64,000 bases of DNA, from assembly GCA_027627225.1 (NCBI GenBank), contig JAPFQT010000040.1, positions 124,001 to 188,000 of the forward strand, in the 5' to 3' direction. The DNA comes from Congeria kusceri (Eukaryota > Mollusca > Bivalvia > Myida > Dreissenidae). The translations under genes were made by a program, and so were the position numbers. Below the pieces are notes generated by a model. The model had not been told where the DNA came from and did no database searches. It worked only from the letters and a program-made list of their open reading frames with translations. Below are positions 38,036-51,095 of this stretch, piece by piece; position 1 is the first letter of the stretch, and every line of letters starts with the position of its first letter.

Positions 38036-40211
38036 TTCTGTAGACAAGAGCAGGTATCTCTATCCAGGATTTCAACATTTACCTTGCGAACATTCTATAG
38101 ACCACATTGATTGTACTGGATCACAGTGATGAACTTATTCTGTAGACAAGAGGAGGTATCTCTATCCAGGATTTCAACATTTACCTTGCGAACATTCTAT
38201 AGACCACATTGATTGTACTGGATCACAGTGATGAACTTATTCTGTAGACAAGAGCAGGTATCTCTATCCAGGATTTCAACATTTACCTTGCGAACATTCT
38301 ATAGACCACATTGATTGTACTGGATCACAGTGATGAACTTATTCTGTAGTCAAGAGGAGGTATCTCTATCCAGGATCTCAACATTTACCTTGCGAACATT
38401 CTATAGAGCACATTGATTGTACTGGATCACAGTGATGAACTTATTCTGTAGACAAGAGGAGGTATCTCTATCCAGGATTTCAACATTTACCTTGCGAACA
38501 TTCTATAGAGCACATTGATTGTACTGGATCACAGTGATGAACTTATTCTGTAGACAAGAGGAGGTATCTCTATCCAGGATTTCAACATTTACCTTGCGAA
38601 CATTCTATAGACCACATTGATTGTACTGGATCACAGTGATGAACTTATTCTGTAGACAAGAGGAGGTATCTCTATCCAGGATCTCAACATTTACCTTGCG
38701 AACATTCTATAGAGCACATTGATTGTACTGGATCACAGTGATGAACTTATTCTGTAGACAAGAGGAGGTTTCTCTATACAGGATTTCAACATTTACCTTG
38801 CGAACATTCTATAGACCACATTGATTGTACTGGATCACAGTGATGAACTTATTCTGTAGACAAGAGGAGGTATCGCTATCCAGGATCTCAACATTTACCT
38901 TGCGAACATTCTATAGACCACATTGATTGTACTGGATCACAGTGATGAACTTATTCTGTAGACAAGAGGAGGTATCTCTATCCAGGATTTCAACATTTAC
39001 CTTGCGAACATTCTATAGAGCACATTGATTGTACTGGATCACAGTGATGAACTTATTCTGTAGACAAGAGGAGGTATCTTTATCCAGGATTTCAACATTT
39101 ACCTTGCGAACATTCTATAGAGCACATTGATTGTACTGGATCACAGTGATGAACTTATTCTGTAGACAAGAGAAGGTATCTCTATCCAGGATTTCAACAT
39201 TTACCTTGCGAACATTCTATAGACCACATTGATTGTACTGGATCACAGTGATGAACTTATTCTGTAGACAAGAGGAGGTATCTCTATCCAGGATTTCAAC
39301 ATTTACCTTGCGAACATTCTATAGAGCACATTGATTGTACTGGATCACAGTGATGAACTTATTCTGTAGACAAGAGGAGGTATCTCTATCCAGGATTTCA
39401 ACATTTACCTTGCGAACATTCTATAGAGCACATTGATTGTACTGGATCACAGTGATGAACTTATTCTGTAGTCAAGAGGAGGTATCTCTATCCAGGATTT
39501 CAACATTTACCTTGCGAACATTCTATAGAGCACATTGATTGTACTGGATCACAGTGATGAACTTATTCTGTAGACAAGAGGAGGTATCTCTATCCAGGAT
39601 TTCAACATTTACCTTGCGAACATTCTATAGACCACATTGATTGTACTGGATCACAGTGATGAACTTATTCTGTAGACAAGAGGAGGTATCTCTATCCAGG
39701 ATTTCAACATTTACCTTGCGAACATTCTATAGAGCACATTGATTGTACTGGATCACAGTGATGAACTTATTCTGTAGTCAAGAGGAGGTATCTCTATCCA
39801 GGATCTCAACATTTACCTTGCGAACATTCTATAGAGCACATTGATTGTACTGGATCACAGTGATGGACTTATTCTGTAGACAAGAGGAGGTATCGCTATC
39901 CAGGATTTCAACATTTACCTTGCGAACATTCTATAGAGCACATTGATTGTACTGGATCACAGTGATGAACTTATTCTGTAGTCAAGAGGAGGTATCTCTA
40001 TCCAGGATCTCAACATTTACCTTGCGAACATTCTATAGAGCACATTGATTGTACTGGATCACGGTGATGAACTTATTCTGTAGACAAGAGGAGGTATCTC
40101 TATCCAGGATTTCAACATTTACCTTGCAAACATTCTATAGACCACATTGATTGTACTGGATCACAGTGATGAACTTATTCTGTAGACAAGAGGAGGTATC
40201 TCTATCCAGGA
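38036..40211. repeat. 102-bp satellite array, right part (about 21 copies)
   Basis: Same unit and same variant sites as 28624-33487, continuing in register after the transposon. gagCaggtat occurs near the insertion (about 38051 and 38255), a variant not noticed in the left part. The array ends within tctatccaggattt at 40214, where sequence of the parental dispersed repeat takes over. Confidence 0.97.
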
Positions 40212-40830
40212 TTTTGTTCTAGTAATTTCTCCTTTTTCAACACAACTTATAATTTTTTGCTTTAGGTCAAATTGTTCAATATCTATAAGAGATATTGACT
40301 TAAAACATACATCAAAGTGATGAACCTTTTCTATAAACAAAAGGCCAGAAAACTTTCAAATATGAGATTGAGAAAGTCTAGCTTCCAGCACCAGTAGGCA
40401 GTGCTGTTGATTCTTATATGACTATATTGAAAAACTTTGGCAATCTGTTTTTCAGAAACCACTGGTTGGAATTTGAAATAATTTTACAGAAATGTTCCTT
40501 GGGTTATTATCTATGGAAGTTGCTCAAATGGTTCCGCTCTGTTGAACAACTTTGCCGCCAGAAGGTGGAGCCATTTTCTTCTATATGTCTTAATAATGTC
40601 ATAAAATAATGGCTGCCAGAGGGCGGGCATTATATCCTAATATAAGTTTATTTAAAACTTTAGAAATCTTCATGTCAGAAACCACTACTTGGATTTCGAA
40701 ATATCTTTGCTGCTAGAGAGTGGCCTTTTTTCCTTATATAGCATATCAGCGTCATTTCTCTTCTGACACTCCTTATGGAAGAAGCCAGTGGAGCGATACA
40801 GGCACTAGTGTGCTTCTTGTTATACAAGTG
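40212..40830 (+). repeat. Dispersed repeat flanking the satellite on the right
   Basis: Contains ttatatgactatattgaaaa, actttggcaatctgtttttc, agaaaccactggttggaattt, then a tttacagaaatgttccttgg block and tggagcgatacaggcacta. The same blocks lie left of the satellite (28.3-28.6 kb) and at 50.4-51.1 kb, so the satellite is embedded in one copy of this repeat. The frame at 40418-40609 is not a gene. Confidence 0.75.
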
Positions 40831-41329
40831 AAATGAACAGAAACAGCCACCTTACTTTTAGTAAACTGTAATTTAGAAGAATCATGAGTTGCAGTGTCAC
40901 ATTTAGACTACAACAATGGGGTAACACTTAATTCTGGCGAAATCCTTATCTGTTTCTCCGCATAATGATTTTCTTCTTTTAAGTTTATAACCAAACCATT
41001 TTTAGCGCAAGGATGTGTCAGCGTATTATCGTTGTATATAAATAAACACGGTAAAACTTCCTTCTTTAAAAGGACTTATTCACAGATGGAAGAATTGACA
41101 ATTTTCCAACTTTTTATCCTGGATTCCACAAATAAGACTAGTGTGTATAAAGGAGCGACGTAACACTTTGGACATAGAAATATACTGCAGATACCAGTTC
41201 CGTAATGAGTAATCGTCTTTTGAAATTGATAAAATGTTTCTAACGCTAAATTTAGAGTGTTTCTGTTGTTTTCGTTAAAATTGATGACAACACATGGATC
41301 ACTTACAAAAAGTAATAACACATTGATAA
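40831..41329. other. No gene seen
   Basis: No exon or recognised repeat. Confidence 0.35.
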
Positions 41330-41420
41330 ATATAGAAATCGGAATGGGAAATGGTTATGTCATTAGATTTTTTATCTGTAGGTCTGAGGTTCGAACCCCG
41401 ATGGGAGCAACTTTTTTCTT
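41330..41420 (+). repeat. tRNA-derived SINE head
   Basis: A good B box, GGTTCGAACCCCGATGGGAG (41387-41406), follows a degraded A-box region (aatgggaaatggttatgtca). It precedes a T-rich tail (ttttttctttcttttctttttg). The D and acceptor arms do not pair well, so this is not a functional tRNA gene. Confidence 0.5.
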
Positions 41421-41691
41421 TCTTTTCTTTTTGCTTTTCTTGTTATATACTTGAGCCTTTAAGTTTCTGATGCTTAAATCTGTCAAATTAAGACATTTAA
41501 TGAATACTTGAAAAAATACACAAATCTGTGAACTAATCCCTTTAACCTGAGGTAATTGCTCCAGGAAGAAAATGCTCCAGTGATATTATCAAAGATCTCT
41601 AGCTTTCAATGTTTTTAAACTTGGAAGCAAGAAAGATTTACATGTTTTGGTGAAAGTTAAACTGTGTGGTATTCATAGTCAGTTAAATGTC

Positions 41692-42947
41692 TTAATGGGA
41701 CTATGTCACCGAAAAGGGCCTCGAGGGGGCAATTTAATGTAAAAAAAAAATGAAATTTATATATTAATAATGGCATATAATAACAGTTAAAACTGGGTGT
41801 ATATAAAGGGGGAAAAGGGCATGGATTCTGAGATAACATTCAATTGATAATTTGGGTTGTGTTTGTGTGGCCCTTTTCCTGTTTACATTTTGACGTCAGA
41901 ATTGTGAGCATTTTGTTTAAACAAGTTTATAAATGACTCCTTACCAAGCATGATAGTGCAGTTGATTAAAGCGCTGTCTACTGTCATTTCTTCGAATGGC
42001 TCGTTAGTTCTATACCTGCTTGGGGTTTAATTTTTTTTCAGGCTTTTTATGCCCCCTGCATCTTGATGCAGGAGGCATATAGTGATCGTCCTGTCCGTTC
42101 TTCCATCCGTGACAAGGTTACATAGTTTTTACCGTTTCGTCTAGCACCAACACCGCTTACTATAACACTTTGATACTTACACAGTTGTTGCTTATGACCA
42201 TTCCCTATCCACCCATATCACCCAACTTTACTTTAACCTAGACCTAATTTGGACTTACACTAATTCAAAGTGCCATTTCTTGGTTAACTAGATTTTACCG
42301 TTTTTTCTAGCACAAACACCGCTTACAACAACATTTAGATATTTGCACAGTTGTTACTTATGACCTTTCCAAATCCACCCATATCACCCAACCTTACTTT
42401 GACCTTGACCTTGACCTAATTTACACTTAGAATAATTAAAATGGGCTATTTCTTTGTTAACTAAATTTTACCATTTCGTCTAGCGCCAACACGGCTTGCT
42501 ACAACACTTGGATACTTACACAGTTGTTGCTTATGATCATCCCTAATCCACCCATATCACCCAACTTTACTGTGAACTTGACCTTGAACTAATTTGGACT
42601 TATAATTATTCAAAAGTGCCATTTCTTTGTTAACTAAATTTTACCGTTTTGTCTTATACCAACACCGCTTACTACAACACTTGCATATTTACACAGTTTT
42701 TACTCATGACCGTTCCCAATCCACCCATATCATATAACCTAACCTGATCTTGACCTAATTTGGGCTAAGAAATGGGCTACCCAGCACCAACCAGGGGCAC
42801 GTATGTTTATCAAACACAGAATCTTGTCGTGCATTGTATTATTTTTTATTTATTTAACACACATGTGTTGGTAAAGCGCATTTCTATCAAATAATATATT
42901 TAATAGTGCAATAGGAAACCAATTTTTCGTTGACATAGTCCCTTTAA
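41692..42947 (+). mobile_element. TTAA-flanked inverted-repeat element with a second repeat nested inside
   Basis: The left end is TTAA-t-GGGACTATGTCA (41692-41708) and the right end TGACATAGTCCC-t-TTAA (42931-42947): 12-base perfect inverted repeats flanked by TTAA. TTAA target duplication is typical of piggyBac and Kolobok superfamilies, and no transposase is present, so this is a non-autonomous element. Its body carries a tRNA-like stretch (agtgcagttgattaaagcgctgtc, about 41956-41979). A hairpin-headed repeat is inserted at about 42048-42840, between parts that are adjacent in the related copy at 395-705. Confidence 0.7.
42048..42840 (+). repeat. Hairpin-headed repeat nested in the TTAA element
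   Basis: It begins with a near-perfect hairpin TATGCCCCCTGCAT-ctt-GATGCAGGAGGCATA, then gtcctgtccgttcttccatccg. About five units follow of ttaccgttt.gtctagcaccaacaccgctt..acaacacttggatactta, then cacagttgttgcttatgacc and aatccacccatatcacccaac. Same family as 27520-27920. Confidence 0.75.
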
Positions 42948-43156
42948 ATTACACGTTTTTTACAACCAATACAAAAAGTGTAATTGAAGACATTGAATTT
43001 AAGATTAACATGTACTAAGAAGTTTGGTTTTCTTAGCAATTATTTCTTTGTCACAAACATCAATACTTTCACTGGTCAAGTACTTACTAAATTGATAAGA
43101 ACAGACACCTAAGCACATACAGTACTACTTTGGATAACACATTTATCAATATTATT

Positions 43157-43770
43157 ATACCCCCACCCATCAACATCGGGGTTTATTAGTTTGCTATTGT
43201 GGGTTTGTTGGTCGGTTGGTCCGTGTGTAAACCACTTCGGTTTCAAGTCCAACAGTTTTCATCCGATCTTCACCAAACTTTATGAAAATGTGGGCATAAT
43301 ATTTCGGCTAGTTTGATAATTAACCAAATTCATCCAGCAAATAAGGAGCTTTTTTCCGCTCTCAAAGTTGAAAAGTTTTCATCTGATCTTCACTTTATTT
43401 GATTAAAATGTTTGTTGGCGTAATATCCAAACCAAGTTTGATAATCTATGAAATTGCCCTAGGAAATGCGGAGTTATGGCCTTTGAATTGGCATGTCCGC
43501 ACCATAAATCCAAAAAATTTTACCGATCTGCACCAAATTTGATGAAAATGTGTCTGGGCATAATATTTCCGACAAGTGCAATTTCCAATCATATTGCTCC
43601 AGAGTTATGGCCCTTGATTTTTCTAAAAATAGCCTTTTTAGCTGTTTCTACTCTCTTATATCCAACATAAATGTTCCAATTTACATCAAACTGGATATTT
43701 TAAAAATTGCTTTTCACATGGTGGGGGAGGCGGGCATACATGTTTTACAAACAGCTCTTGCTCAATTTTG
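43157..43770 (+). repeat. Hairpin-headed dispersed repeat
   Basis: A head hairpin (tacccccacccat..atcggggttta) is followed by three or four units of tttccgctctcaa.tccaacagttttcatccgatcttcaccaaactt.atgaaaatg..gggcataatat and gagttatggcccttgaatt. Same family as 46640-47070. Confidence 0.7.
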
Positions 43771-44145
43771 CAGAATGAATGCTTCTTAAAAAAGTAACTT
43801 AATGCATTTAGGCTTCGCAGTTCGAGTCTAAAATTGCTTAACTTTTAAATATTACGCAGTTGAAATAACTGGGACAAGATCAGAAGATTAAATTTGAGTT
43901 ATACAGATTTATTGTTTGTCAGTGTTTTACTAGTCAGTCTATACAGACATCCGGTTACTATTCAGATACTTCATATGGATATCTGGATACTGAATTTAGC
44001 GTCCGTTGACATCTCTACAATGTGTTTTTCTATTACATTATCAAGTGTTACCAAGAAAACAGCACTTAATTCAAGATGAATGTTTACTACCAGATAAGAG
44101 TTATCATATCCTGCCTGTTAATATTTCACAGTATCAACATATTTT
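43771..44145. other. No gene seen
   Basis: The overlapping frames (43894-44079 and 44006-44317) have no domain features. Confidence 0.35.
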
Positions 44146-44700
44146 TATGCTGCCCAAAGGAGGAAGCATACAGTGGCCGCTTTGTCAGTCCATCCTAATT
44201 CAAATTCCACTACCATATAGTTTATATGGGTGGGAAATGAATTTCTCCGACAATTTTATCCATCAAACTCCATGTCTGTGTGTCTTTCTATATGTATGTT
44301 ACTTTGTTTCTGCATGAGATATCACCTGGAACTATTGACCCATTTCAATGAAACTTTATATGCTGCATTTATATAGGTTGGACATGATTGCCAGGTCGTT
44401 TTGGTCTGATGCTTTTCAATCTATTTATAGCCCTTTGATTATAAATATGACATTTCAATCGGAAATTTTCATTTCTGAGCAAGATCTCAAGAAATAATAA
44501 CCTGAATTATATGAAACTTTATATGCAGCTTCCCTACCAAGGGGGCTGGTTACGTGTATGTCACATACAAGAACAAGGTCCCTTGGCCCAAGGTCAAGGT
44601 CACATTTACATGTCAAATATTTGCCCAGAGCTTATTTTCATGCATACAGTTATTTTAAAAGAATTATTGCCATCATTAGACGGGGAAGTGAAACATAATT
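44146..44700 (+). repeat. Hairpin-headed dispersed repeat
   Basis: Starts TATGCTGCCCaaaGGAGGAAGCATA, then a gtcagtccatcc tract, gaaactttatatgctgc.t.tat, and gcccaaggtcaaggtcacattta. Non-coding. Confidence 0.55.
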
Positions 44701-46089
44701 ACTCATAATAACCAAAGTTTTAATTACCCACTTTTATTTTTCTATTGTCTTGGTTATAGATTTAAGAATATACATGGAATAGTTTTAATTCCTTAACTCA
44801 CCACACAGAAAGTCCATGGAGATAAATTAGATGCACAAATACCATGACTCTGTCTTGTTAATTTTTTAATGTTTCTCTTTAGTCATTAAACCTTTACCCA
44901 AAGAAAGCTTCTCTGATTGGCGTATCAATCTGATTGGCTTTTCAGCTTATTCTGTTATAACATACTTAAGAATTTTTTAGAAATCTGGGCAAATTTACAA
45001 GGTCGGTTCATAGTTCAGAAGTTGTTGACATTCTGAATGTCAGTTAGTTTCACTTAGCTTAATCTTTTACATTGTGTCCGAGTATCTATCCCATATCAAA
45101 ACTCTCTTACATTGTTTTTGACACAATTATTTCATACCACAGAACAGTCTGTTACAGTTTGGACAAATAACTTGAGGTACATCTCTGAGGAAAATGTAGG
45201 TAATTAATGTTTTTAACTGTGAACAACCAAATGGCACTATTTGAGACCCTAGTTAGAATAATGGGGTCATTTTGAGTGTTATTTCATATTTGCCATCGGG
45301 GATTACTGGTCGTAATATAGTGAGGTGCCTGTATTTTCAGGGTTTATGACCATTGAAAAATATAGGAATACAATGGAGTCTTTTAAAAAATGTCTGTTGC
45401 TGTGAGATGGTCTTAAAATTGTTGTGGTAGTTAAGCAGGGTTTTAGTGCAGTTCCCATACATAGCGTGTACACTGGTATTTGCACTCTTTCACCACATCA
45501 CTGAATGATTCCATGATTCAACATCACCTGACATTGAAATGTAATCCCATTACATCTAGGCCTGATCACGCACGATTATTATCGTGAACATTCTAGAGGT
45601 CAAGTTAATCATGTAACCTGTTTGTCTCAAGGCTAGGTATGATGTGTGTCACACATTAAACGGGAATATCTCCAGTATTTTGCATGCATATATACATTTA
45701 TTAAAACAAGACAATTTCCTTTTAATCAAATATATTTTACAAAAATTAACAATATATTGAAGGAATTATTAAGAAAAATGTATATACACACATTTTTTTT
45801 GAACTTACGCCTACGAATTGGCACTCTTCAAATCAAAACTCCCACACCATACAAGTTTATAAATGGTGCGCATTCACATAACGGTACCTCATATTCATTT
45901 CATTCAGACATTTTTACTTCTACTACAAATTTTCACTGGTGACATCTGTTTATATAATAAAATAACATATGTTTGTTAAATGATGATAAAATGACCCATT
46001 CAATTTTTTTCAATGCTTCAATATTCTCTGTAACTGAACTTTGTTTTTGCAAATGTTATTGTCGACCTACCGTTGATATGCCTCTTTAA
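44701..46089. other. No gene seen
   Basis: A+T-rich, with no recognised exon. The 98-codon frame at 45646-45942 has no domain features. Confidence 0.35.
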
Positions 46090-46455
46090 ATAAAGTTAAT
46101 TAAATAAACAGACCCTGGGTTGTGTGTGTCCGTATATCAGTATACAAAAAAGATATGTTTATTTCACCAGTCACCATAAAAACAAGATAAGAATGCATGG
46201 CACGACTGGGGAACCTCAGTACCACCGGACCACATAATTTCTCCAAATAAAAACATCTCAAGTTAGATAATGATTATATGGGTGTGTCTTGTGTTTAATA
46301 AAGTTAAGTAAATAATCATTCTCTAGGCTGTGTTTCTCCATATATCAGCATAAAAATGATCTGATTATTTCAGCTGACATGATAACAACAATATTAAAAT
46401 GCATCACATGTCTAGGAAACCTCAGTTCCACAGGACCACAAGATTTCACACAAAA
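46090..46455 (+). repeat. Diverged tandem duplication, about 195 bp
   Basis: Two copies share aagttaa.taaata, then ggttgtgtgtgtccgtatatcag/ggctgtgtttctccatatatcag, tttatttcac/gattatttcag, ggggaacctcagtaccacc/aggaaacctcagttccac and ggaccaca. No function is visible. Confidence 0.55.
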
Positions 46456-46639
46456 AATGCATGTATGAAGAGATTGTTATTTGTGATTTGTGTTGATCAT
46501 TGAAAATTGCACAATGGGACAGGACTTAGTAAGAAATCAATAAAACATGCCAGTTCATGGACAGTTTTATGTTGGTGACAACTTATACAATTCCTACAGT
46601 CTTTAATTTTGTAAAAAAAAATAATTGAACTCTTTCTTT

Positions 46640-47075
46640 AATATGCGCCCAGTCGAAGATGGTGGGGTATATTGGTTTGCTAATGTTGCTCGGTCTTTCA
46701 GTCGGTAGACCTCTCTAAGTTTAACAGTTTTCATCTGATCTTCACCAAACTTCATGAACATGTTTGTGGGCATAATATCTAGGTAAAGTTTGATAATCAG
46801 CCAAATCGCCCTTTGGGATTGTGGAGTTATGGCCCTTGAATTATCAAAATTAGCCTTTTTAGCCATTTTCCGCTCTCTATTTCCAACAGTTTTCATCCAA
46901 TCTTCACCGAACTTCATAAAAATGTTTGTAATAATAATATCTAGGTCAAGTTCCATCCAAATCGCTTCTAGAATTGTAAAATTATTGCCCTTGAATAATC
47001 TGAAATTGGCCTTTTTAGTGGTTTCCGCTCTCTAAGTCCAACAGTTTTCATCGATATGCACGAAACTTAACGAAT
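46640..47075 (+). repeat. Hairpin-headed dispersed repeat, same family as 43157-43770
   Basis: The degraded head atgcgcccagtcgaagatggtggggtata is followed by units with ccaacagttttcatc.aatcttcacc.aacttcat.aa.atgttt and tggcccttgaat. Non-coding. Confidence 0.65.
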
Positions 47076-48265
47076 ACAGCGATTCATTTAGAAATCTGAC
47101 ATTATGAGTCCTTGTTATTCACATATTTTGAAACAATGAGTCCCAAATCAAGGAGTCCCTATCAAATAATGTCTTTGAAACAAATTGCAATAAAACCGGA
47201 ATGATTATTTAATTCAACAGTTTACACTAACAAATACTACTTAATTGAAAGTTGTTTTACTTCTGCAGTATACGTTCAAAGTAATATTGTATGATAAGTA
47301 AAAATAAATTTCAGTTTCTTTGGTGGCTTGACGCAGACTGTTTGATATTTATTTGTCTTTCATTTATTTCTAATTGTTCGTCTCAGTAAAATAACGAGAG
47401 AAGGTATTGGATAAAATTTGGCAAAGAAAATTTGGTGCATGTGTGGTGAAAGTTATTTTCAGAATTTTTTTGTTTCTGTTCGATAATTTTTCAGTTATCT
47501 ATTCATAGCATTGTGTTTTACTTTGCAATAAAATTCCAAATTTTTAACAAAAAATAAAATCCGTTCCACGAGGCATTAATATTTATACCTGTTAGAACTT
47601 ATAAGACTAAGAGTGACAGTGTGACGTCAGACGGGCTTCCAAATCTGCAAGCCGTTAGCAACAGCAATGGTGTCGGTTTGATTTCAAACAGCTTTGATGT
47701 GACTGCTGTACTCGGGCCATTGTCTAGCAGTTTGTAGTTAAATAGCATGTTACAGGCTTAGCACGTTGTCTGTGGCAAAAAGCATCCATTGATATACTAC
47801 TAAACCTGAACAGCGCAACCGCTCTCAATTAAGTAATAGTGTGTTAGGAAAAATTTCAAGTGACTGTCTTTTTGTGACATTTGACGAAATATACATGTCT
47901 TGGAATTATAAAGGAGAGTCTCTGTAAAAAGCCATTACATGTTTGTATATGTTTGCATTTTGAGGGGAATTATCTTTCTTTATCTCTGTTACAAAGTGAG
48001 TAACAATCCTTGTCTGAGTGTTTATTATAGAAAACTCGGATTGAGGTAGATGCAGTTTGAACTAGATTGATAATCATGTGTTCTCAAACTATATCGGTCG
48101 CGATACATTTACTTGTGCATGCATGTTGGGCTTTTTGCAGGAATTAGGTTATCTGCCCCTGACAAGAGGTTTTTACTATCATAAATACAATGAAATTCAC
48201 TAAAAAGGTCTGCATTCTGCAGGATAAGTGTTTCTGTATTATATTGCTTATATAAATATAACTCC
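47076..48265. other. No gene seen; one CRE-like site
   Basis: A perfect TGACGTCA lies at 47622-47629 in a relatively GC-rich patch (gtgacgtcagacgggcttcc). No adjacent exon was found, so promoter function is only a possibility. Confidence 0.3.
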
Positions 48266-49100
48266 AGTAAAATGATGGGAGCATTTATTGTTAGCCCTGT
48301 CCATGAGTATGTACCTACATTTGGATTCCTGTTCGAAGCATAACTTTGTCCAGCATGGCAGTATTTTCAAATAACAGAAGAGATGACCACGATGAGATGG
48401 CGTGTTGAACCAGGTCCCTAGGTCCAAGGGCCAGGTCAAACTTAAAAGATCAAAGGTTAAATATAAGAATTAAATCCAAGGGCCCTGTCAAGATCTTAAT
48501 TTTGTTCAGCATTAAAGGATTTTAAAATAACTTAGCAGAAGTAATTAGCATTATGAGAGGGTGTGTTGTGCCCAATAACTTGTTCCCTAGGTCCAAGGTC
48601 AACGTGATTATTCAAGGACAAAGGGCTAATAATTGTCCACAGCATATTATTGTTGTGCATACAGGGAATTTCAAATTGTCAGAAGTGATCACCGTCTCAA
48701 CATAGAGTGTTGCATGGAAGAACCAGACTTGTAAAACTTGTGAATTACTTCCATTTATTGATGTTGTTCAAAGCATAACTAACACATTATACAAATCATT
48801 GTGTTGATTCTTTAATGAATGGTTTACAATAGCAAGAATAGATGAAGCGTACAAGAACCGTAACTCATGATTGCCAGAAAGTTTTAATTACTCCCCTTTT
48901 ATGAGTCTCGTCAGGACTCAACATTTAAAATATAGATAGGATATTTTTGGTGCCTCATCATACTTCACAGATTGAGTGAAGACATTAGCAGATTTTGCAA
49001 CTTAATTTCAATTATTTGTATGCATATAGACAAAGTGGCCTCTGTTGAAAAGGCTGCATACGTAATGGCATCCATGCCTATGGATGCATTTCTAGTTTTA
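48266..49100 (+). repeat. Dispersed repeat, same family as 56690-58280
   Basis: Contains aatgatgggagcatttattg..ccctgtccatgagtatgtac, attttcaaataac, aaccaggtccctaggtccaa, then a tacaagaaccgtaactcatgattg block and gcatatagacaaag, each with a match in the right-hand copy in the same order. Confidence 0.65.
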
Positions 49101-49997
49101 TTATCATTCACATTCTAAGGAATTATACCAAAAAGAAACAGGAAGTTATGCAGTCATTACTTTGCTTGTCTTCTCCATAATGGCATTAATGATCAGAACT
49201 AAGCTTAGGTGAGCTTTTGTGGTCAGTTGTTGCCCAATGGGGTGTATCAGTTTCCTTTTATGTCTATATTGAAAAGTTTGAAAATTTTCTTATCTGGACA
49301 ACAAGCTGGATTTCAGAGTTTCAAAAAATGTTTCTTGGGTGACCAAGTACCAAATTCCTTCAAACTATTTTGAGTTGCCCAACAAACAATCTGTCATTGG
49401 TCACTTGTTGTCCTCCGTTTTTGTTAATTGAAGGTTTCAACGTTTTACTTCAGACATCACTGAACATACTAGTATACTTTCACAAGCCATACTGATTTAT
49501 TAACCTAAGGTGAGCGACCCAGGCCCATTTTGGCCCCCTTGTGGCCCACTTCATATAAGGTCACAGTTTTTCCAAATGCCAGTATCTGCATATGCATTGC
49601 GCAAATCAAAATCTGCAAAAAATCGAACAAGTTTAAAACAGTAACCATTTCCATATGTCAGCAGTCTGTATCTGCAAAGCGCATCCGCCAAAGCTGTCCG
49701 CAAAAACTTTGGAAACATAGTAGAGATAGTTTAGAGACACCTGAATAATACAGCCTTAGACTTACCTAGTACAATATGATACATGTACTGATACTGTAGG
49801 TATAAATGTTGGATGTTTTTCATGGTTCAAATCCACCACCTGTGAATGCTTTTGCATACTGGCATTAATAATTGCAGCCAACTTAATTTAAACTGTCTCA
49901 ATTCTTCTTACTATGTCATCTTATATAGCTACTAGTTTCGAAAAGAAAAACAATTTGCTTCACAGTGCCTATAAAAACTTGTGAGTTGGGTCCATTT
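49101..49997. repeat. Dispersed repeat fragment bounded by ggtgagc-type ends, then spacer
   Basis: 49207-49230 (ttaggtgagcttttgtggtcag) through about 49540 (aaggtgagcgacccaggccc) is a piece of the repeat also seen near 28.3, 40.4 and 50.5 kb. From 49541 to 49997 nothing is recognised. Confidence 0.45.
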
Positions 49998-50345
49998 TCA
50001 TGAGGCTTTCTGGCTGGCGCAGTGGTTGGTACACTCACTTCTCACCTAGGCGTCCCGGATTTCAGCGCATGTGAGTTTGGTTGGTAGTCACCATACCGGA
50101 CAGGTGGGGTTTCCATGGGGTACTCCGGTTACCCCCCACAGCACAAGACCACACCAAAATTAAAATATATTTCAGTAAAAAATAATAAGCTGGAAATTGA
50201 AGCTATGATTCAAAATTCATCCCAACTTTCGTGAGTCTCTAGTAAGTTAATTACGTAAGAGTGCTGGGACACACTTCGGGTCCTCACATAATGCAGCCTC
50301 AGGCGCGGAAGGACATCATAAACATTGAAATACACATACACACAC
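49998..50345 (+). repeat. tRNA-derived SINE
   Basis: The head ctggctggcgcagtggttgg fits an A box. A conserved-looking central block follows (ggacaggtggggtttccatg, gggtactccggttacccccc, acagcacaagaccacacc), then gtgctgggacacacttcggg and an A/C-rich end (acacatacacacacacaaa). A pol III transcribed, LINE-mobilised element is the best reading. Confidence 0.6.
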
Positions 50346-50399
50346 ACAAATTTCGTGAGTCAGTCGCGTTACGACAAACAATTTTTAAGGATGGCCTCA

Positions 50400-51095
50400 T
50401 GCGTGCGCCCATGCGTAAACTTCTCGTTTAAACCAGTAGGTCAACTTTCATAAAACTTAACATAACTGTTCCTTGGGTGGTCCTCTACTAAAGTTGCTCA
50501 ATTGGTCCGGTCACAAGATAGCCGCACAAGATGGCTGTCAGGGCTATAAACATCTACTCCTAAACCCCTAGATAGATTTTCAAAAAATTTCACAGAAATG
50601 ATACTTGGGTAGTCCTCTACCAAAGTTGCTCAAACGGTTTCACTGTGTTGAAAAACATGGCCGCTAGGTGGGGCCGTTTTTCCTTATATGGTTATATAAA
50701 AAAAATCTTGTCAGAAATCACTGGTTGAATTTCAAATTAATAACACCGACACGATCATTGGGTGGTCCTCTAGCAATATTGCTCAAATGGTTCCGCTCCG
50801 TTGAAAAACATGGCTGCTAGGGTCTGGGTCCATTTTTCCTTAGATGGGAATATTTTAGACTGTTAAAATCTTCATTTCAGAAGCCTCTGCTTTGATTTCT
50901 AAATAATTTCACAGAAATATTCCTTAGATGGTTCTTTACCAAAATACTTTGAATTACTTTGATTGGTTAACAAATCATGTCTGCAAGAGAGTGGGGCCTT
51001 TTCCCCTTATATAGCATATCAGTGTCCTTTTGCTTCTGATACTCCTTACCTAATAAGCCAGTGGAGCGATACAGGCACTTGTGTGCCTCTTGCTT
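50400..51095 (+). repeat. Dispersed repeat (same family as 28.0-28.6 and 40.3-40.8 kb)
   Basis: Two to three units of acagaaatgat.cttgggt.gtcctctaccaaagttgctcaaa.ggtt, gttgaaaaacatggc.gctagg and tttttccttatatgg. It ends gccagtggagcgatacaggc, acttgtgtgcctcttgcttt. Confidence 0.7.

Noticed and set aside
41330..41420. Functional tRNA gene
   Set aside because: Only the B box and T arm are good; the A box and acceptor stem do not fit, and a SINE-like tail follows.
44006..44317. 103-codon frame
   Set aside because: It runs through the head hairpin of a dispersed repeat; no protein features.
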